Origin: JABFWF01 sp035539135 | Lineage (GTDB): Bacteria; Pseudomonadota; Gammaproteobacteria; Xanthomonadales; Xanthomonadaceae | Assembly (NCBI GenBank): GCA_035539135.1 | Contig: DATLJD010000008.1 | Location: 186,001-250,000 of the forward strand | Direction: 5' to 3' | DNA: 64,000 nucleotides | Part shown: one piece after another, positions 55,596 to 64,000 of the stretch | How positions within the stretch are numbered: the stretch's first letter is position 1 | Layout: every line of letters starts with the position of its first letter | The notes under the pieces: generated by a model | Seen by the model: the letters and a program-made list of their open reading frames with translations, nothing else | What the model was told of the DNA's origin: nothing | The model's database searches: none | Translations under genes and position numbers: made by a program

Positions 55596-56837
55596 ATGCA
55601 CGCCGCACGCACGCTGCTCTGCCTCGCGTCGATCCTCGCCCTGGCCGCCTGCCAGCGCGACGCCACACCGGAGCGGGCCGCGGCGCCGCAGGCCTACACG
55701 GTGCAGCCGTGGGCGTTGCCGGGCGGCGCCGGCGCGGCGCAACCGGAATTGATCGCGACCCCCGAAGGCCACCTGCTGCTGGCCTGGATCAGCAGCGTCG
55801 AAGGCCGCCGCAACGCCCTGCAGTTCAGCGAGTTCGGCCGCGACGACCGCTGGCAGAGCGCGCCGCGCACGATCGTGGTCGGCAACTCGCTGATGGCGAA
55901 CTGGGCCAACACCCCGCACCTCGGCCGCAGCGACGACGGCGCGCTGTGGGTGCAATGGCTGCAGCAGGCCGGCGAGGGCCGCGCCGCCGACGTGATGCTG
56001 GCGCGCTCGGTGGACGGCGGCTTCAGCTGGAGCAATCCCGTGCGGCTCAACACCGGCACGCTGCCGGCCGAACACGGCTTCGCCTCGCTGTGGGCGGCGG
56101 GCGCGGACCGGATCGGCGCGGCGTGGCTGTCGGGCACGCCGATGCAGCACGGCGACGCGGAGCATGACGGCAGCACGTCGCTGCAGGCCGCGCTGTTCGA
56201 CCGCAACCTCGCGCGCAGCGACGCGCAGGTGGTCGACCCGCTGACCTGCGATTGCTGCCAGACCGACGCCGCCGTGACCCCGCGCGGCGCGTTGCTGGTC
56301 TATCGCGGCAGGACGCCGGACGACGTGCGCGACATCCTGGCCACCCGCTTCGAGAATGGCGCTTGGCGCCAGCCGCAGCCGGTGCACGCGGACGGCTGGA
56401 CCATGCACGCCTGCCCGGTCAACGGCCCGGCGCTGGCGACCCACGGCAATGCCGCGGTGGTCGCCTGGTACACCGCAGCGCAGGATCGCCCGGCGGTGTT
56501 GCTGGCGCTCAGCGACGACGCCGGCGACCACTTCGCCGCGCCGGTGACGGTGGACAGCGGCGACGCGGTGCAGGGCCGGGTCGCGGTCGCGCTGGATGCG
56601 CGCCAGGCGTGGGTCGCCTGGTTCCGCGAGGACGCCGGCGGGCAGTCGCTGTGGCTGGCGCGCTACGCGCCGGACCTGTCGCGCGAACTGCAGCGGGTGG
56701 AGGTCGCGAAGCTGGCCGGGCGCGGCCGTGGCGCCGGCTTCCCGCAGCTCGCCCTGCGCGGCGACGGCGCGTGGCTGGCGTGGACCGACATGGTCGACGG
56801 CGTGCCGCAGCTGCGCGGCGCGCACATCCCTTACTGA
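55596..56837 (+). CDS. Sialidase-like (BNR-repeat) lipoprotein of unknown substrate
   Basis: This 413-residue lipoprotein has LALAAC (Cys19) and a beta-propeller-like mature part with Asp-box-type repeats: SVDGGFSWSNP (about 140-150) and a degenerate SDDAGDHFAAP. A compact cysteine cluster, DPLTCDCCQTDAAVT, sits in the middle. Similar proteins are often annotated exo-alpha-sialidase, but catalytic residues of true sialidases are not evident. It is probably on the periplasmic face of the outer membrane. A GCAGGAGGTC ribosome site supports the start at 55596. Confidence 0.75.
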   Translation: MHAARTLLCLASILALAACQRDATPERAAAPQAYTVQPWALPGGAGAAQPELIATPEGHLLLAWISSVEGRRNALQFSEFGRDDRWQSAPRTIVVGNSLMANWANTPHLGRSDDGALWVQWLQQAGEGRAADVMLARSVDGGFSWSNPVRLNTGTLPAEHGFASLWAAGADRIGAAWLSGTPMQHGDAEHDGSTSLQAALFDRNLARSDAQVVDPLTCDCCQTDAAVTPRGALLVYRGRTPDDVRDILATRFENGAWRQPQPVHADGWTMHACPVNGPALATHGNAAVVAWYTAAQDRPAVLLALSDDAGDHFAAPVTVDSGDAVQGRVAVALDARQAWVAWFREDAGGQSLWLARYAPDLSRELQRVEVAKLAGRGRGAGFPQLALRGDGAWLAWTDMVDGVPQLRGAHIPY

Positions 56838-56844
56838 CGCCCGC

Positions 56845-58284
56845 TCAGGCCGGCCAGGCGAAGCGCGTCGTGCGCGTCGCCGGATCCGCTTCGACCAGGC
56901 GCACGCGCACGCGTTCGCCGACCGGCAGCGGCGCCTCGCCGGTCACCCGCGCCTCGATCGCCGGCGCGCGCAGCATGACGATGCCGGCGCGCGGGTCGCG
57001 TGGCGACGCCTCGACGATCGCGCCCTCATAGTCCTCGCCCAGGTGCGGCTGCAGGGTGACCGCCTCCACCAGGTCGAGCACCGCGCGCTCGTAGCGCCCG
57101 GCGCGCGCGCCCGCCGCCTGCATGGTCGCCGGCAGCGCCGGCAACGCGGCGCGCACCCACGCCGGCGGCGCTTCGCCCGCGCACAACGCGACGCACAGTT
57201 CGCCGACGTGGCGGTCGGCCAGCCGCCGCAACGGCGCGGTCGCGTGCGCGTACTCGGCCGCCAGCGGCCAGTGCATCGGCTGGTCCGGCAGCGCGCCGTC
57301 GAAGGCGACGTAGCCGGCGCCGCGCAGGACCGTGGTGCAGGCGGTCATCATCGCCACGTCGCGCGGATGCGACGGATCCAGCGCACGGATGAATTCGGGA
57401 TAGGACAGCGCCTGCGGCCACGGGATGTCGAGCGCGGCGGCGGTGCGGCGCAGGCGTGCAATCGCGTCGGGCGCCGGCTTCGGCAGCGTGCGCAGCAGAC
57501 CGATCTTCGCCTGCACCATCAGGTGCGCGGCGGCCATGCCGGTCAGCAGCGACAGCTGCTCGTTCCAGTCCTCCACCGGCTGCCGCGCGCGGAACGCCAG
57601 CCGCCAGCGGCCGTCGGCGTCCTGACGCGCCTCCTGCTCGGGCAGCGGCAGGCTGATGCCGCCGCGGCGCCGCTCGCGCTGCTCGCGCAGCACGCCGACC
57701 TCGCGCACCAGCGCCCACAGCGGATCGGCGCCGCCGGCGTCGACCCGCGCCTGCACGCCGTCGTAGTCCAGCCGGGCACGACTGCGCACGCGCGCGCGGC
57801 GCACGTCGACCGCGACGCCTTCGCCGGTGGCATCGAGGTCGATCGTCCACAGCAGCGCCGGCCGCAGCTCGCCCGGCAGCAGCGACGCAGCGCCTTCCGA
57901 CAACACCTTCGGATGCAGCGGGATCTTGTCGTTGGCGCCGTACAGGGTTTCGCCGCGGCGGTGCGCTTCCAGATCGACCGGATCGCCGGGGGCGACGAAG
58001 GCGCCGACGTCGGCGATGGCGTAGTGCACGCGGTAGCCGTCGCCGCGGCGCTCCACGTGCAGGGCCTGGTCGAGGTCCATCGCGCCGGGCGGATCCACGG
58101 TGACCAGCGGGATGTCGGTGCGGTCGAGGCCGGGCAGGCGCGGCGCGGCCGCGGCCTGCGCGGCGGCGGCCTCGACCTCGGGCGGGAACGCCAGCGGCAG
58201 GTCCATCTCCTGCTTGATCGCGGCGACGCCCTGCGCGATCGCCTGCGCCGGCGGTTGCGGGATGCGGAGGCGGCGGGTGGCCAT
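56845..58284 (-). CDS. RNB-domain ribonuclease
   Basis: This 479-residue RNase II/R-family exonuclease consists mostly of the RNB domain. The metal site is DPPGAMDLDQALHV (about 63-76): the canonical fourth Asp (DxDD) is Gln here, as I recall for a subset of short RNB proteins in other phyla. GETLYGANDKIPLHPKVLSEGAASLLPGE, RRGGISLPLPE and the EYAHATAPLRRLADRHV signature are present. The cold-shock domains of RNase II/R are missing and the C-terminal S1-like part is short. The start at 58284 is supported by a GATACT box 6 bases upstream. Confidence 0.85.
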   Translation of the reverse strand: MATRRLRIPQPPAQAIAQGVAAIKQEMDLPLAFPPEVEAAAAQAAAAPRLPGLDRTDIPLVTVDPPGAMDLDQALHVERRGDGYRVHYAIADVGAFVAPGDPVDLEAHRRGETLYGANDKIPLHPKVLSEGAASLLPGELRPALLWTIDLDATGEGVAVDVRRARVRSRARLDYDGVQARVDAGGADPLWALVREVGVLREQRERRRGGISLPLPEQEARQDADGRWRLAFRARQPVEDWNEQLSLLTGMAAAHLMVQAKIGLLRTLPKPAPDAIARLRRTAAALDIPWPQALSYPEFIRALDPSHPRDVAMMTACTTVLRGAGYVAFDGALPDQPMHWPLAAEYAHATAPLRRLADRHVGELCVALCAGEAPPAWVRAALPALPATMQAAGARAGRYERAVLDLVEAVTLQPHLGEDYEGAIVEASPRDPRAGIVMLRAPAIEARVTGEAPLPVGERVRVRLVEADPATRTTRFAWPA

Positions 58285-58290
58285 GGGCGC

Positions 58291-58296
58291 AGTATC
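58291..58296 (-). promoter_or_regulatory. Putative leaderless-type -10 box of the RNB gene
   Basis: The minus strand reads GATACT, then GCGCCC, then the ATG at 58284. It lies within 25 bases of the 3' end of the upstream small membrane protein gene. Confidence 0.45.
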
Positions 58297-58316
58297 GGCA
58301 ATGCGACGCGCGCGCG

Positions 58317-58562
58317 TCAGGCCGGGTCGGGATCGTTCTTGCGCGCGCCGCGCAGGTTCATCGCGAACAGCCCGACCTGCAGCGCGATCAGGGCCCACGC
58401 GCCGTCGTGCCAGCCCCACGCGATCCACAGCACGTTGCTGGCGATGAAGCACCAGAAGCCCCAGTTGCGCCGGCGCTTGCTCTGCGCGCCGACCAGCCAG
58501 GCGGCGACCAGGGTCACCGCCATCGCGGGCCACTGCACCAGGTTCCAGTCGAAACCGTCCAT
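58317..58562 (-). CDS. Small membrane protein coupled to tamB
   Basis: This 81-residue protein has about three short hydrophobic segments (12-25, 33-46 and 53-68) and is tryptophan-rich: RRRNWGFWCFIASNVLWIAWGWHDGAW. This pattern recalls PnuC or PQ-loop fragments, but the family is not certain. The ATG overlaps the tamB stop (ATGA), so it is the third gene of tamA-tamB-x. A role in TamAB function is possible but unproven. Confidence 0.7.
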   Translation of the reverse strand: MDGFDWNLVQWPAMAVTLVAAWLVGAQSKRRRNWGFWCFIASNVLWIAWGWHDGAWALIALQVGLFAMNLRGARKNDPDPA

Positions 58563-61500
58563 CACTTCTCCTTGCGCCAGTTGAGCGAGGCGCGCGTTTC
58601 CGTCGTGCCCGACTCGATTTCCACGTCGAAGCCCTTGCGCAGCAGGTACTTCAGGGTCAGCACCTGGCCGGTGCCGAGCAGCGACACGCCGTAGCCGACG
58701 TACAGCCGCGGCGACAGGTACTTGCCGATGCCGAGCACGCTGCCGCCGAGCGCGCGCGAATCGCTGACGCCCGCGCTGTCGAGGCCGAGCCGCGCGCCCA
58801 GCTGCGACGCGAGCAGGCTGCCGCCGGCGCTGAGCGCGGCGCTGGCCGCGTCCACCTGCCGGCTTTCCTCCGGCGACGCACTGGACAGCGGCCGGCCGAG
58901 CGCAAGCAGGGCCAGCGCCTGCGAGCGGTCGCTCGCGGGATCGCTCCACACCTCCGCTTCCGCACGCGTCGCGTGGCCGCTGACGTCGATGCCGGCGGTG
59001 ACGTCGCCGACCTCGCGCTCCGCGCGCAGGTCCAGCAGCGGGTCGGCGATCGCGTTGCCGTTCCAGGTCAGTTCGCCGCGGGTGATCGTCAGCCGCTGGC
59101 CGTAGGCGGCGTAGCGACCGCCGACGTCGAGCGTGCCGACCGCGGTCATCTCGCGACCTGGCGCGCTGCGCACGCGCAGGCGGCCGGCGAGCGTGCCGTC
59201 CAGGCCGAAGCCGGCGAGGTGCACGTCGTCGCCGACCACAAGCACCAGGTCGAGCGCGACCGGCGTCGCCAGACCGCCCGCTTCCGGGTCGGCCGGGTCC
59301 AGCACGACGACGTCGGGCGAACGGGCGACGCCCTGGTCGAGCCGTTCGAGATCCACGCGCGCGCTCGGCACCGTGACCGTGCCGGTGACCGTGATCGGCT
59401 GGCCGGCGGCGTAGCGCACGTCGACCTCGGGGCTGACCAGCGCGCGCAGCTCGCGGGTGTCGCTGGCGAGGAAGCGGTCGCCGCGCACGGCCAGCTGCAG
59501 CGGCGCGCCCGGGTTGCGCCAGTCGAGGCTGCCGTCCACGCGCAGCACGCCGTCGCCCGAGCGCACGTCGCCGTGCACGCGCGCGCTGCCGTCGGCCTGC
59601 GCGTCTACCCGCAGGCTGCCGTCCTCCAGCGCGATGCCGAGCGCCGGCACCTCGGCGGCGAAGCCGGTGAGTCGCGCCTGCCCGCCGAGCAGCGGCGCGG
59701 CGCGCGTGCCGGACAGCGCGAGCCGCGCGTCGAGTTCGCCGGTCGGCTCGACGATGTCGGGCGAGAACAGTTCCAGCCAGGTCAGCGCGTCGGTGCGCAG
59801 CGCGAGCGTGCCGGACAGCGGCGCGCCCGGGGCCCAGCCGGTGGCGATGCGCGCCTCGACGCGGCCGCCGCCAGCAAGTTCGGCGACAAGGGTGCCCGCG
59901 ACGCGGCGCGGATCGAATTCGGCGTCGAGCGCCAGCTGGCGGTAGCCGACCAGATCGCGGCGCGTGCGCGCGCCAAGGCGCAGGCCGCCTTCGGCCGAGC
60001 GCGCGTGCACGTTGCCGGTCCAGGCGCCGCCGACCGGGCGCAGGTGCGCTTGCAGCGCGATGTCGCCATGCGGTCGCCAGGCGCGGCCGTCGGCGCGCGG
60101 CGGCAGCCAGGGCGCGAGCAGGGCGAGCGACAGCGCCTGCGCGTCCACGGTGACGCCCTGCAGCGGCCAGTCCGCCGCCATGCACAGGCGGCCGCCGGCT
60201 TCGCCCTGCAGGCAGCTGGACGCCAGCCGCCAGCCATTGGCGTGCTGCGCGAAGTGCGCCGGCGCCTGCAGCACCCACGCGCCGCCTTTCGGCGGCATCA
60301 AACGCAGGCGCGCGAGCGTGCCCTGCCAGCGCGTATTGCGGCGCGTGAGCGCGAGCGACGCCGTGACCGCGCCGGTGTCGCCCTCCGCCTCGGCGTCCAG
60401 CTGCAGCGATTCGGCCGCGCCGCGCGCGGTCGCGTGCAGACGGACGAACGCGAGCCCGGCGACCAGGCCGCGCGCGTCGGCCACCAGCGTGCCGTTGCCG
60501 CGCCGCCACGGCAGCGTGCCGTGCAGCGCCAGGCTGTCGGCGCGATAGCCGGCGACGGCGAGCGCGCTGCCGTCCAGCTGCACCGCGACGTCGGGCGCGG
60601 CGCGCGCGCCGCGCAGGCGCAGCGTGCCGCGCAGCACGCCGCCGGCGTCCGGCAGCAGGTCGGCCAGCTGCAATGGCGCGAAGCGCGCGTCCAGCGCGAG
60701 GGTTTCGGCGATCCGGCCCTCGGCCTCGAGCCGGCTGGCACCGAGCGCGAGCGATGCGCGTCCCGCGTAGGCATTGCCGTCAATCAGAAGGTGACCGCTT
60801 CCGCGCAGCGCGCGGCCCCGCAGGCGGCCGCCCAGGCGCGGCACGTCCACGCTGGCGTGCAGGCTGCCGTCGTCGCCGACTTCGCCGCGCGCGCCGAGTT
60901 CGCCGTCGACCGCGCCGTTCCAGTCCGGCAGGAAGTAGCCGGGGTCGAAGCCGGCGAGCGTCGCCCGCGCGTCCCATGCCAGTCGCGGCGCCCAGCGCAG
61001 CGTGCCCTGCGCGTCCAGCCGGCCCTGCGGCATCGTCACCCGCAGTGCGCGCAGCGCCAGCTGCGCGCGGTTGCCGCGCCCCTGCAGGCGCACGTCCGCG
61101 GCCTCGTCGCCGCGGCGCAGCCGGCCGTTGCCGGACACCGCCCATTGCGCCAGCGTGCCGGCCACGCCGAGCTGCGCGTCGGCCATCACGGGCGTCGCGC
61201 CGGGCGCCGTACCCCAGCGCAGGCCGCGCGCGGCCAGCGCGAGTTGCACGCTGCCGCGGCGTGGATCGCGCAGGTCGATGCGGCCGGTGGCGCGCACATG
61301 TCCGTCGAGCGTATCCAGCAACAGCGGTCGCAGGCTCAGCACCTGCTCCTCGAGCACGACGCGCGAAGGCCGCACGTCCACCACGACATCGCCGCGCGCG
61401 ACGCGCCCGTGCAGGCGCGCGTCGCCGCCACGGCCGTCGGCATCGAGCGTGAAGGCCAGGGGCGTCGACGGTGCGTCGCCGGCGAGCAGGGCGGGATCGA

Positions 61501-62413
61501 ATCCCTCGCTGCGTGCCTGCAATCGCCAGCGCGGTGCGTCGGCACCACGCAGGGTCAGGCTGACGCGCAGCGGCGCCGGCGCGTTGCCGGCAAGCGCGAC
61601 GTCCATGCGCGCGAGATCGCCGCGGGCGACGAAACCGAGCCGCGACGGCGCGCTCCCACCCGCCGCCGGGAGCACCGCGGTCGCGACCAGGTCGCTGCGG
61701 TAGTTGTCGCGCGGCATGTAATCGCCATGCGCGGTGAAGCGGCCGCGGTCGGTGTCGGCCACCAGGTGCGCGAGGTGCAGCGCGCCGTCGCTCGCGCGCA
61801 GGCCGCCGCGCAGGCTGCGCACCGTGACCAGCGGCTCGCCGGCGCGGGTCACCCGCAGGCCATCCACGCGGATGCGGTCGGCCTGCAGGCCCAGCGGCGG
61901 CGCGATCCGCGGCAGCACGTCGGGCCAGCGCGGGAATTCGAAGGGCGTGCGGCTTTCCGGCAACGCCAGCGTCGCGCCGCGCACGTCCATCGCGTCCAGC
62001 CGCAGGCGGCGGCCGAGCAGCGGGCGCAGCGCCGGATCCAGCACCAGGGTGTCGGCGGTGAACACGATCATGCCCATCGCGCAGGGCGCGTCCGGTCGCG
62101 CGACACAGGCGGGATCCAGCTGCCGCGGCAGGCTGAAGCGCACGCCGCGCAGGACCAGCGGGCCGGACGCCGGGCCGCGCGCGTCGCGCCAGGTGAAGCT
62201 GGCGCCGGGCGGCAGCCGCGCGGTGACCTGCGCGAGCAGCGCGTCGCGCCCGCCGACCGTGGTCAGCAGCCAGTACAGGCCGAGCGCGCCCAGCAGCACC
62301 AGTGCGCCGGCGACGAACACCGCCCGCAGCGCGAGCCAGCGCAGCCGCGCGCGCCGGCGCGCGCGCAGCTCCGCGATGCGTTCCTCGCGTTCCTGCGGGG
62401 TCGGCGTGTTCAC
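58562..62413 (-). CDS. tamB: Translocation and assembly module protein TamB
   Basis: This ~1283-residue inner-membrane-anchored periplasmic protein has one N-terminal helix (about 29-50), a long repetitive beta-rich groove, and a C-terminal TamB (DUF490) domain ending in SPRLYVGYGVSLLGTGQVLTLKYLLRKGFDVEIES. The TamB motif AVGTLDVGGRYAAYGQRLTITRGELTWNGN is present about 180-150 residues from the end. TamB works with TamA and has AsmA-like relatives that carry phospholipid to the outer membrane. It starts at a GTG (62413) overlapping the tamA stop. Confidence 0.93.
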   Translation of the reverse strand: MNTPTPQEREERIAELRARRRARLRWLALRAVFVAGALVLLGALGLYWLLTTVGGRDALLAQVTARLPPGASFTWRDARGPASGPLVLRGVRFSLPRQLDPACVARPDAPCAMGMIVFTADTLVLDPALRPLLGRRLRLDAMDVRGATLALPESRTPFEFPRWPDVLPRIAPPLGLQADRIRVDGLRVTRAGEPLVTVRSLRGGLRASDGALHLAHLVADTDRGRFTAHGDYMPRDNYRSDLVATAVLPAAGGSAPSRLGFVARGDLARMDVALAGNAPAPLRVSLTLRGADAPRWRLQARSEGFDPALLAGDAPSTPLAFTLDADGRGGDARLHGRVARGDVVVDVRPSRVVLEEQVLSLRPLLLDTLDGHVRATGRIDLRDPRRGSVQLALAARGLRWGTAPGATPVMADAQLGVAGTLAQWAVSGNGRLRRGDEAADVRLQGRGNRAQLALRALRVTMPQGRLDAQGTLRWAPRLAWDARATLAGFDPGYFLPDWNGAVDGELGARGEVGDDGSLHASVDVPRLGGRLRGRALRGSGHLLIDGNAYAGRASLALGASRLEAEGRIAETLALDARFAPLQLADLLPDAGGVLRGTLRLRGARAAPDVAVQLDGSALAVAGYRADSLALHGTLPWRRGNGTLVADARGLVAGLAFVRLHATARGAAESLQLDAEAEGDTGAVTASLALTRRNTRWQGTLARLRLMPPKGGAWVLQAPAHFAQHANGWRLASSCLQGEAGGRLCMAADWPLQGVTVDAQALSLALLAPWLPPRADGRAWRPHGDIALQAHLRPVGGAWTGNVHARSAEGGLRLGARTRRDLVGYRQLALDAEFDPRRVAGTLVAELAGGGRVEARIATGWAPGAPLSGTLALRTDALTWLELFSPDIVEPTGELDARLALSGTRAAPLLGGQARLTGFAAEVPALGIALEDGSLRVDAQADGSARVHGDVRSGDGVLRVDGSLDWRNPGAPLQLAVRGDRFLASDTRELRALVSPEVDVRYAAGQPITVTGTVTVPSARVDLERLDQGVARSPDVVVLDPADPEAGGLATPVALDLVLVVGDDVHLAGFGLDGTLAGRLRVRSAPGREMTAVGTLDVGGRYAAYGQRLTITRGELTWNGNAIADPLLDLRAEREVGDVTAGIDVSGHATRAEAEVWSDPASDRSQALALLALGRPLSSASPEESRQVDAASAALSAGGSLLASQLGARLGLDSAGVSDSRALGGSVLGIGKYLSPRLYVGYGVSLLGTGQVLTLKYLLRKGFDVEIESGTTETRASLNWRKEK

Positions 62414-64000
62414 AATTCCGCTCCGATCGCCAAATGCACGGTGAAGCGCGAATCCGGCTCGTCGAGGCCGCGCGCGACGTCCACCCGCACCGGTCCCACC
62501 GGCGAGCGCCAGCGCAGCCCGACGCCGACGCCGGTATGCCAGTCCGGCACGCGGCCGTCGAAGGCGCTGCCGCTGTCCACGAACGCCGCCATGCCCCAGG
62601 CGTCGTCGAAGTAGTGCTCCAGCTCGGCGCTGGCGGTGACCACGTTCTTCGCGCCGAGCGCGTAGCGCCCCAGCCGCGGACCCACCTCGTTGCGGTTGTA
62701 GCCACGGATGCTGCCGTCGCCACCGGCGAAGAAGCGCAGGCTCGGCGGCAGGTCGACCAGGGCACCGGTGAAGGTATGGCCGAGCTCGCCACGCAGGATC
62801 AGGCGGTCGCGCGCGCCGAGGCCGTGGAACCAGCTGGCGCGCGCGTGCAGCTGGGCGAAGCCGGCGTCGCCGCCGAACGCCGCCGGCGCACCGCGCAGCA
62901 GCAGGCGCCCGGCGATGCCGGCGCGCGGGAACAGGCGGTCGTCGACGTCGACGTAGTCGGCCCGCAGCGCCGGGAAGTTGTAGGTCGCGTAGCGGTAGTC
63001 GGGCGTCGCGCGCGCGGTCTCGACGTAGGCCCAGCGCTCGCGCAGCGCGTGCAGCGACGCGGTGACGGTAAGGTGGCGGTTGACCTCGCCGCTGCGGCTG
63101 GCGACGAACTCCACGCGGCGGGTGTCGATGTAGTCGTCCTGCTCGTCGGCCGCCTGCAGGCTCGCGGTGTACCAGCCGTCCAGCCAGGCGAAGGCGGGAA
63201 TGCGGTACTGCAGGGTGAGCGTCTTGCGCTGCTGCGCGTAGTCCAGCTGCGCCAGCGCCTTGTGCCCGCGGCTGTTGAGGTAGCGCCGCTCCACGCCCAG
63301 GCGCACGCCGGCACCGCTGTCGGTGCCGTAGCTCAGGCCCGCGGTGTAGATGCTGCGCTTCGCCGGCGTGAGGGTGACCTCGACCGGCACGCGGTGGTCG
63401 GTGGCCGCGCCGGGCTGCGGGTCGATCTGGATGCGGCCGAAGTAGTCCAGCCGCTGCAGCGATTCGCGCAGGCGGTCGAGCTTGCCGGCGTGGTAGTAGC
63501 TGCCCTCCTCCCAGTAGACCAGCTTGTCCAGCAGCTGCGGGCGCACGACCTGCGGTGTCTGGGTGAAGGTGACCGCCCCCATGTCGTAACGCGCGCCGCT
63601 GTTCCACACGAGGTCGATGTCGGCGGCGTTGGCCGCGCGGGTGACCTCGACGCGGTGGCGCGCGAGTTCGGCGTCGAAGTAGCCGCGCTCGGCGAGGCGG
63701 CGGCTGATGCGGGTCTTGCCGGCCTCGTAGGGCGCGTGCTCGAACACCGCGCCGGGACGCGGGCGGAACGCGTCGAGTTCCTCGCGCAGGTAGCGGTCCT
63801 CGCCGCCCTCGCCCTCGATCGCCACGTTGAAGCCGCGCACGCGCACCGGCTGGCCAGGGTCCACGGTGATGATGACCACGACCGCGTCGCGCGGACCGCT
63901 GCGGGCGACGTCGATCGCCGGCGTGTAGTAGCCGAAGGGTTCCAGCGCCTCGCGGGTTTCCGCCTCGGTCAGCCGCAGCAGCGCGGCGAGGCGGCGGCCG
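62410..64000 (-). CDS. tamA: Outer membrane assembly factor TamA (5' end outside window)
   Basis: This is the C-terminal ~529 residues of a BamA/Omp85-family protein; the frame is open to the window edge, so signal peptide and first POTRA are missing. POTRA-like segments include VVVIITVDPGQPVRVRGFNV and YDMGAVTFTQTPQVVRPQLLD. The barrel contains SIYTAGLSYGTDSGAGVRLG, the lid-loop signature FFAGGDGSIRGYNRNEVGPRL, and GVGVGLRWRSPVGPVRVDVARGL near the C terminus. It is the first gene of tamA-tamB. Confidence 0.94.
   Translation of the reverse strand, partial: GRRLAALLRLTEAETREALEPFGYYTPAIDVARSGPRDAVVVIITVDPGQPVRVRGFNVAIEGEGGEDRYLREELDAFRPRPGAVFEHAPYEAGKTRISRRLAERGYFDAELARHRVEVTRAANAADIDLVWNSGARYDMGAVTFTQTPQVVRPQLLDKLVYWEEGSYYHAGKLDRLRESLQRLDYFGRIQIDPQPGAATDHRVPVEVTLTPAKRSIYTAGLSYGTDSGAGVRLGVERRYLNSRGHKALAQLDYAQQRKTLTLQYRIPAFAWLDGWYTASLQAADEQDDYIDTRRVEFVASRSGEVNRHLTVTASLHALRERWAYVETARATPDYRYATYNFPALRADYVDVDDRLFPRAGIAGRLLLRGAPAAFGGDAGFAQLHARASWFHGLGARDRLILRGELGHTFTGALVDLPPSLRFFAGGDGSIRGYNRNEVGPRLGRYALGAKNVVTASAELEHYFDDAWGMAAFVDSGSAFDGRVPDWHTGVGVGLRWRSPVGPVRVDVARGLDEPDSRFTVHLAIGAEL

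Noticed and set aside
58973..62614. Open frame of 1213 codons antisense to tamB
   Set aside because: It mirrors the TamB codon pattern, has no recognisable domain, and TamB itself is clear.
1..64000. CRISPR array, prophage, insertion sequence or transposase
   Set aside because: No direct repeats with regular unique spacers, and no recognisable integrase, transposase, capsid or terminase in any frame. The repeats seen are palindromic intergenic elements or heptad arrays.

Overview
This window is chromosomal DNA of very high GC content. Gene content and order point to the family Xanthomonadaceae/Lysobacteraceae (a Lysobacter- or Luteimonas-like organism). The pointers are an OleA that keeps the catalytic residues of the Xanthomonas enzyme, the order rsmG-parA-parB followed by epimerase / glycosyltransferase / LAB_N protein and then rpmB-rpmG, recC-recB-recD beside an mlaFEDCB-mlaA locus, a bioB-bioF-bioH-bioC operon, and short GTAG-headed palindromes of the kind described in Stenotrophomonas. 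No phage, integrase, transposase, CRISPR array or plasmid gene is visible. This is mostly core genome, and the most unusual material lies between the genes.

Layout. 0-5.6 kb: pteridine-reductase-like SDR, MidA-like methyltransferase, VanZ-like protein, DUF4242 protein, cca and an unknown gene. 5.6-13 kb: a thiolase, a split long-chain-olefin locus (oleA, a phnA/yjdM-like gene, oleB), a DUF4156 lipoprotein and a large M16 protease. 13-18.6 kb: SDR, a 63-residue exported protein behind a sigma54-type promoter, pdxJ, cardiolipin synthase and a PA0069-type radical SAM protein. 18.6-24 kb: rsmG, parAB, the three-gene glycan cluster, rpmB and rpmG. 24-34 kb: small proteins, then recCBD on the minus strand. 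34-38.4 kb: mla phospholipid-transport operon. 38.4-43 kb: TerC-family exporter behind a yybP-ykoY-type riboswitch, tRNA-Arg(CCG), ubiA and an AtoE-type transporter. 43-48.7 kb: comF and the biotin operon with a DMT-family transporter inside it. 48.7-53 kb: ArnT-like GT39, cytochrome b561, PLP-dependent dehydratase and a repeat-rich lipoprotein. 53-64 kb: a candidate sigma54-driven small RNA, mnmG, a sialidase-like lipoprotein, an RNB ribonuclease, and tamA-tamB with a small membrane protein. tamA runs off the right edge.

Three layers of signal are not explained by the protein genes. (1) Three families of structured intergenic repeats: a 110-bp hairpin element (five copies, A-E), 20-26-bp GTAG palindromes (six copies), and a ~195-bp element with ~20-25-bp terminal inverted repeats (two copies). 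At 2.98-3.35 kb and 18.18-18.56 kb they occur in the same composite order. Stem differences between copies are often compensatory, so the structure appears conserved. (2) About ten genes have a -10-like hexamer exactly 6 (once 7) bases before the start codon and no Shine-Dalgarno sequence, suggesting widespread leaderless transcription. (3) Two near-consensus sigma54 (-24/-12) sites, one before the 63-residue exported protein and one on the minus strand upstream of mnmG, where it is followed by a strong intrinsic terminator and so defines a ~120-nt RNA.

Functionally the window combines envelope lipid and protein homeostasis (Mla, TamAB, Cls, GT39, LAB_N cluster), DNA maintenance (RecBCD, ParAB, ComF), tRNA/rRNA modification (Cca, RsmG, MnmG) and cofactor synthesis (biotin, PLP, ubiquinone). 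All family assignments come from reading the translated sequences; no database search was run.
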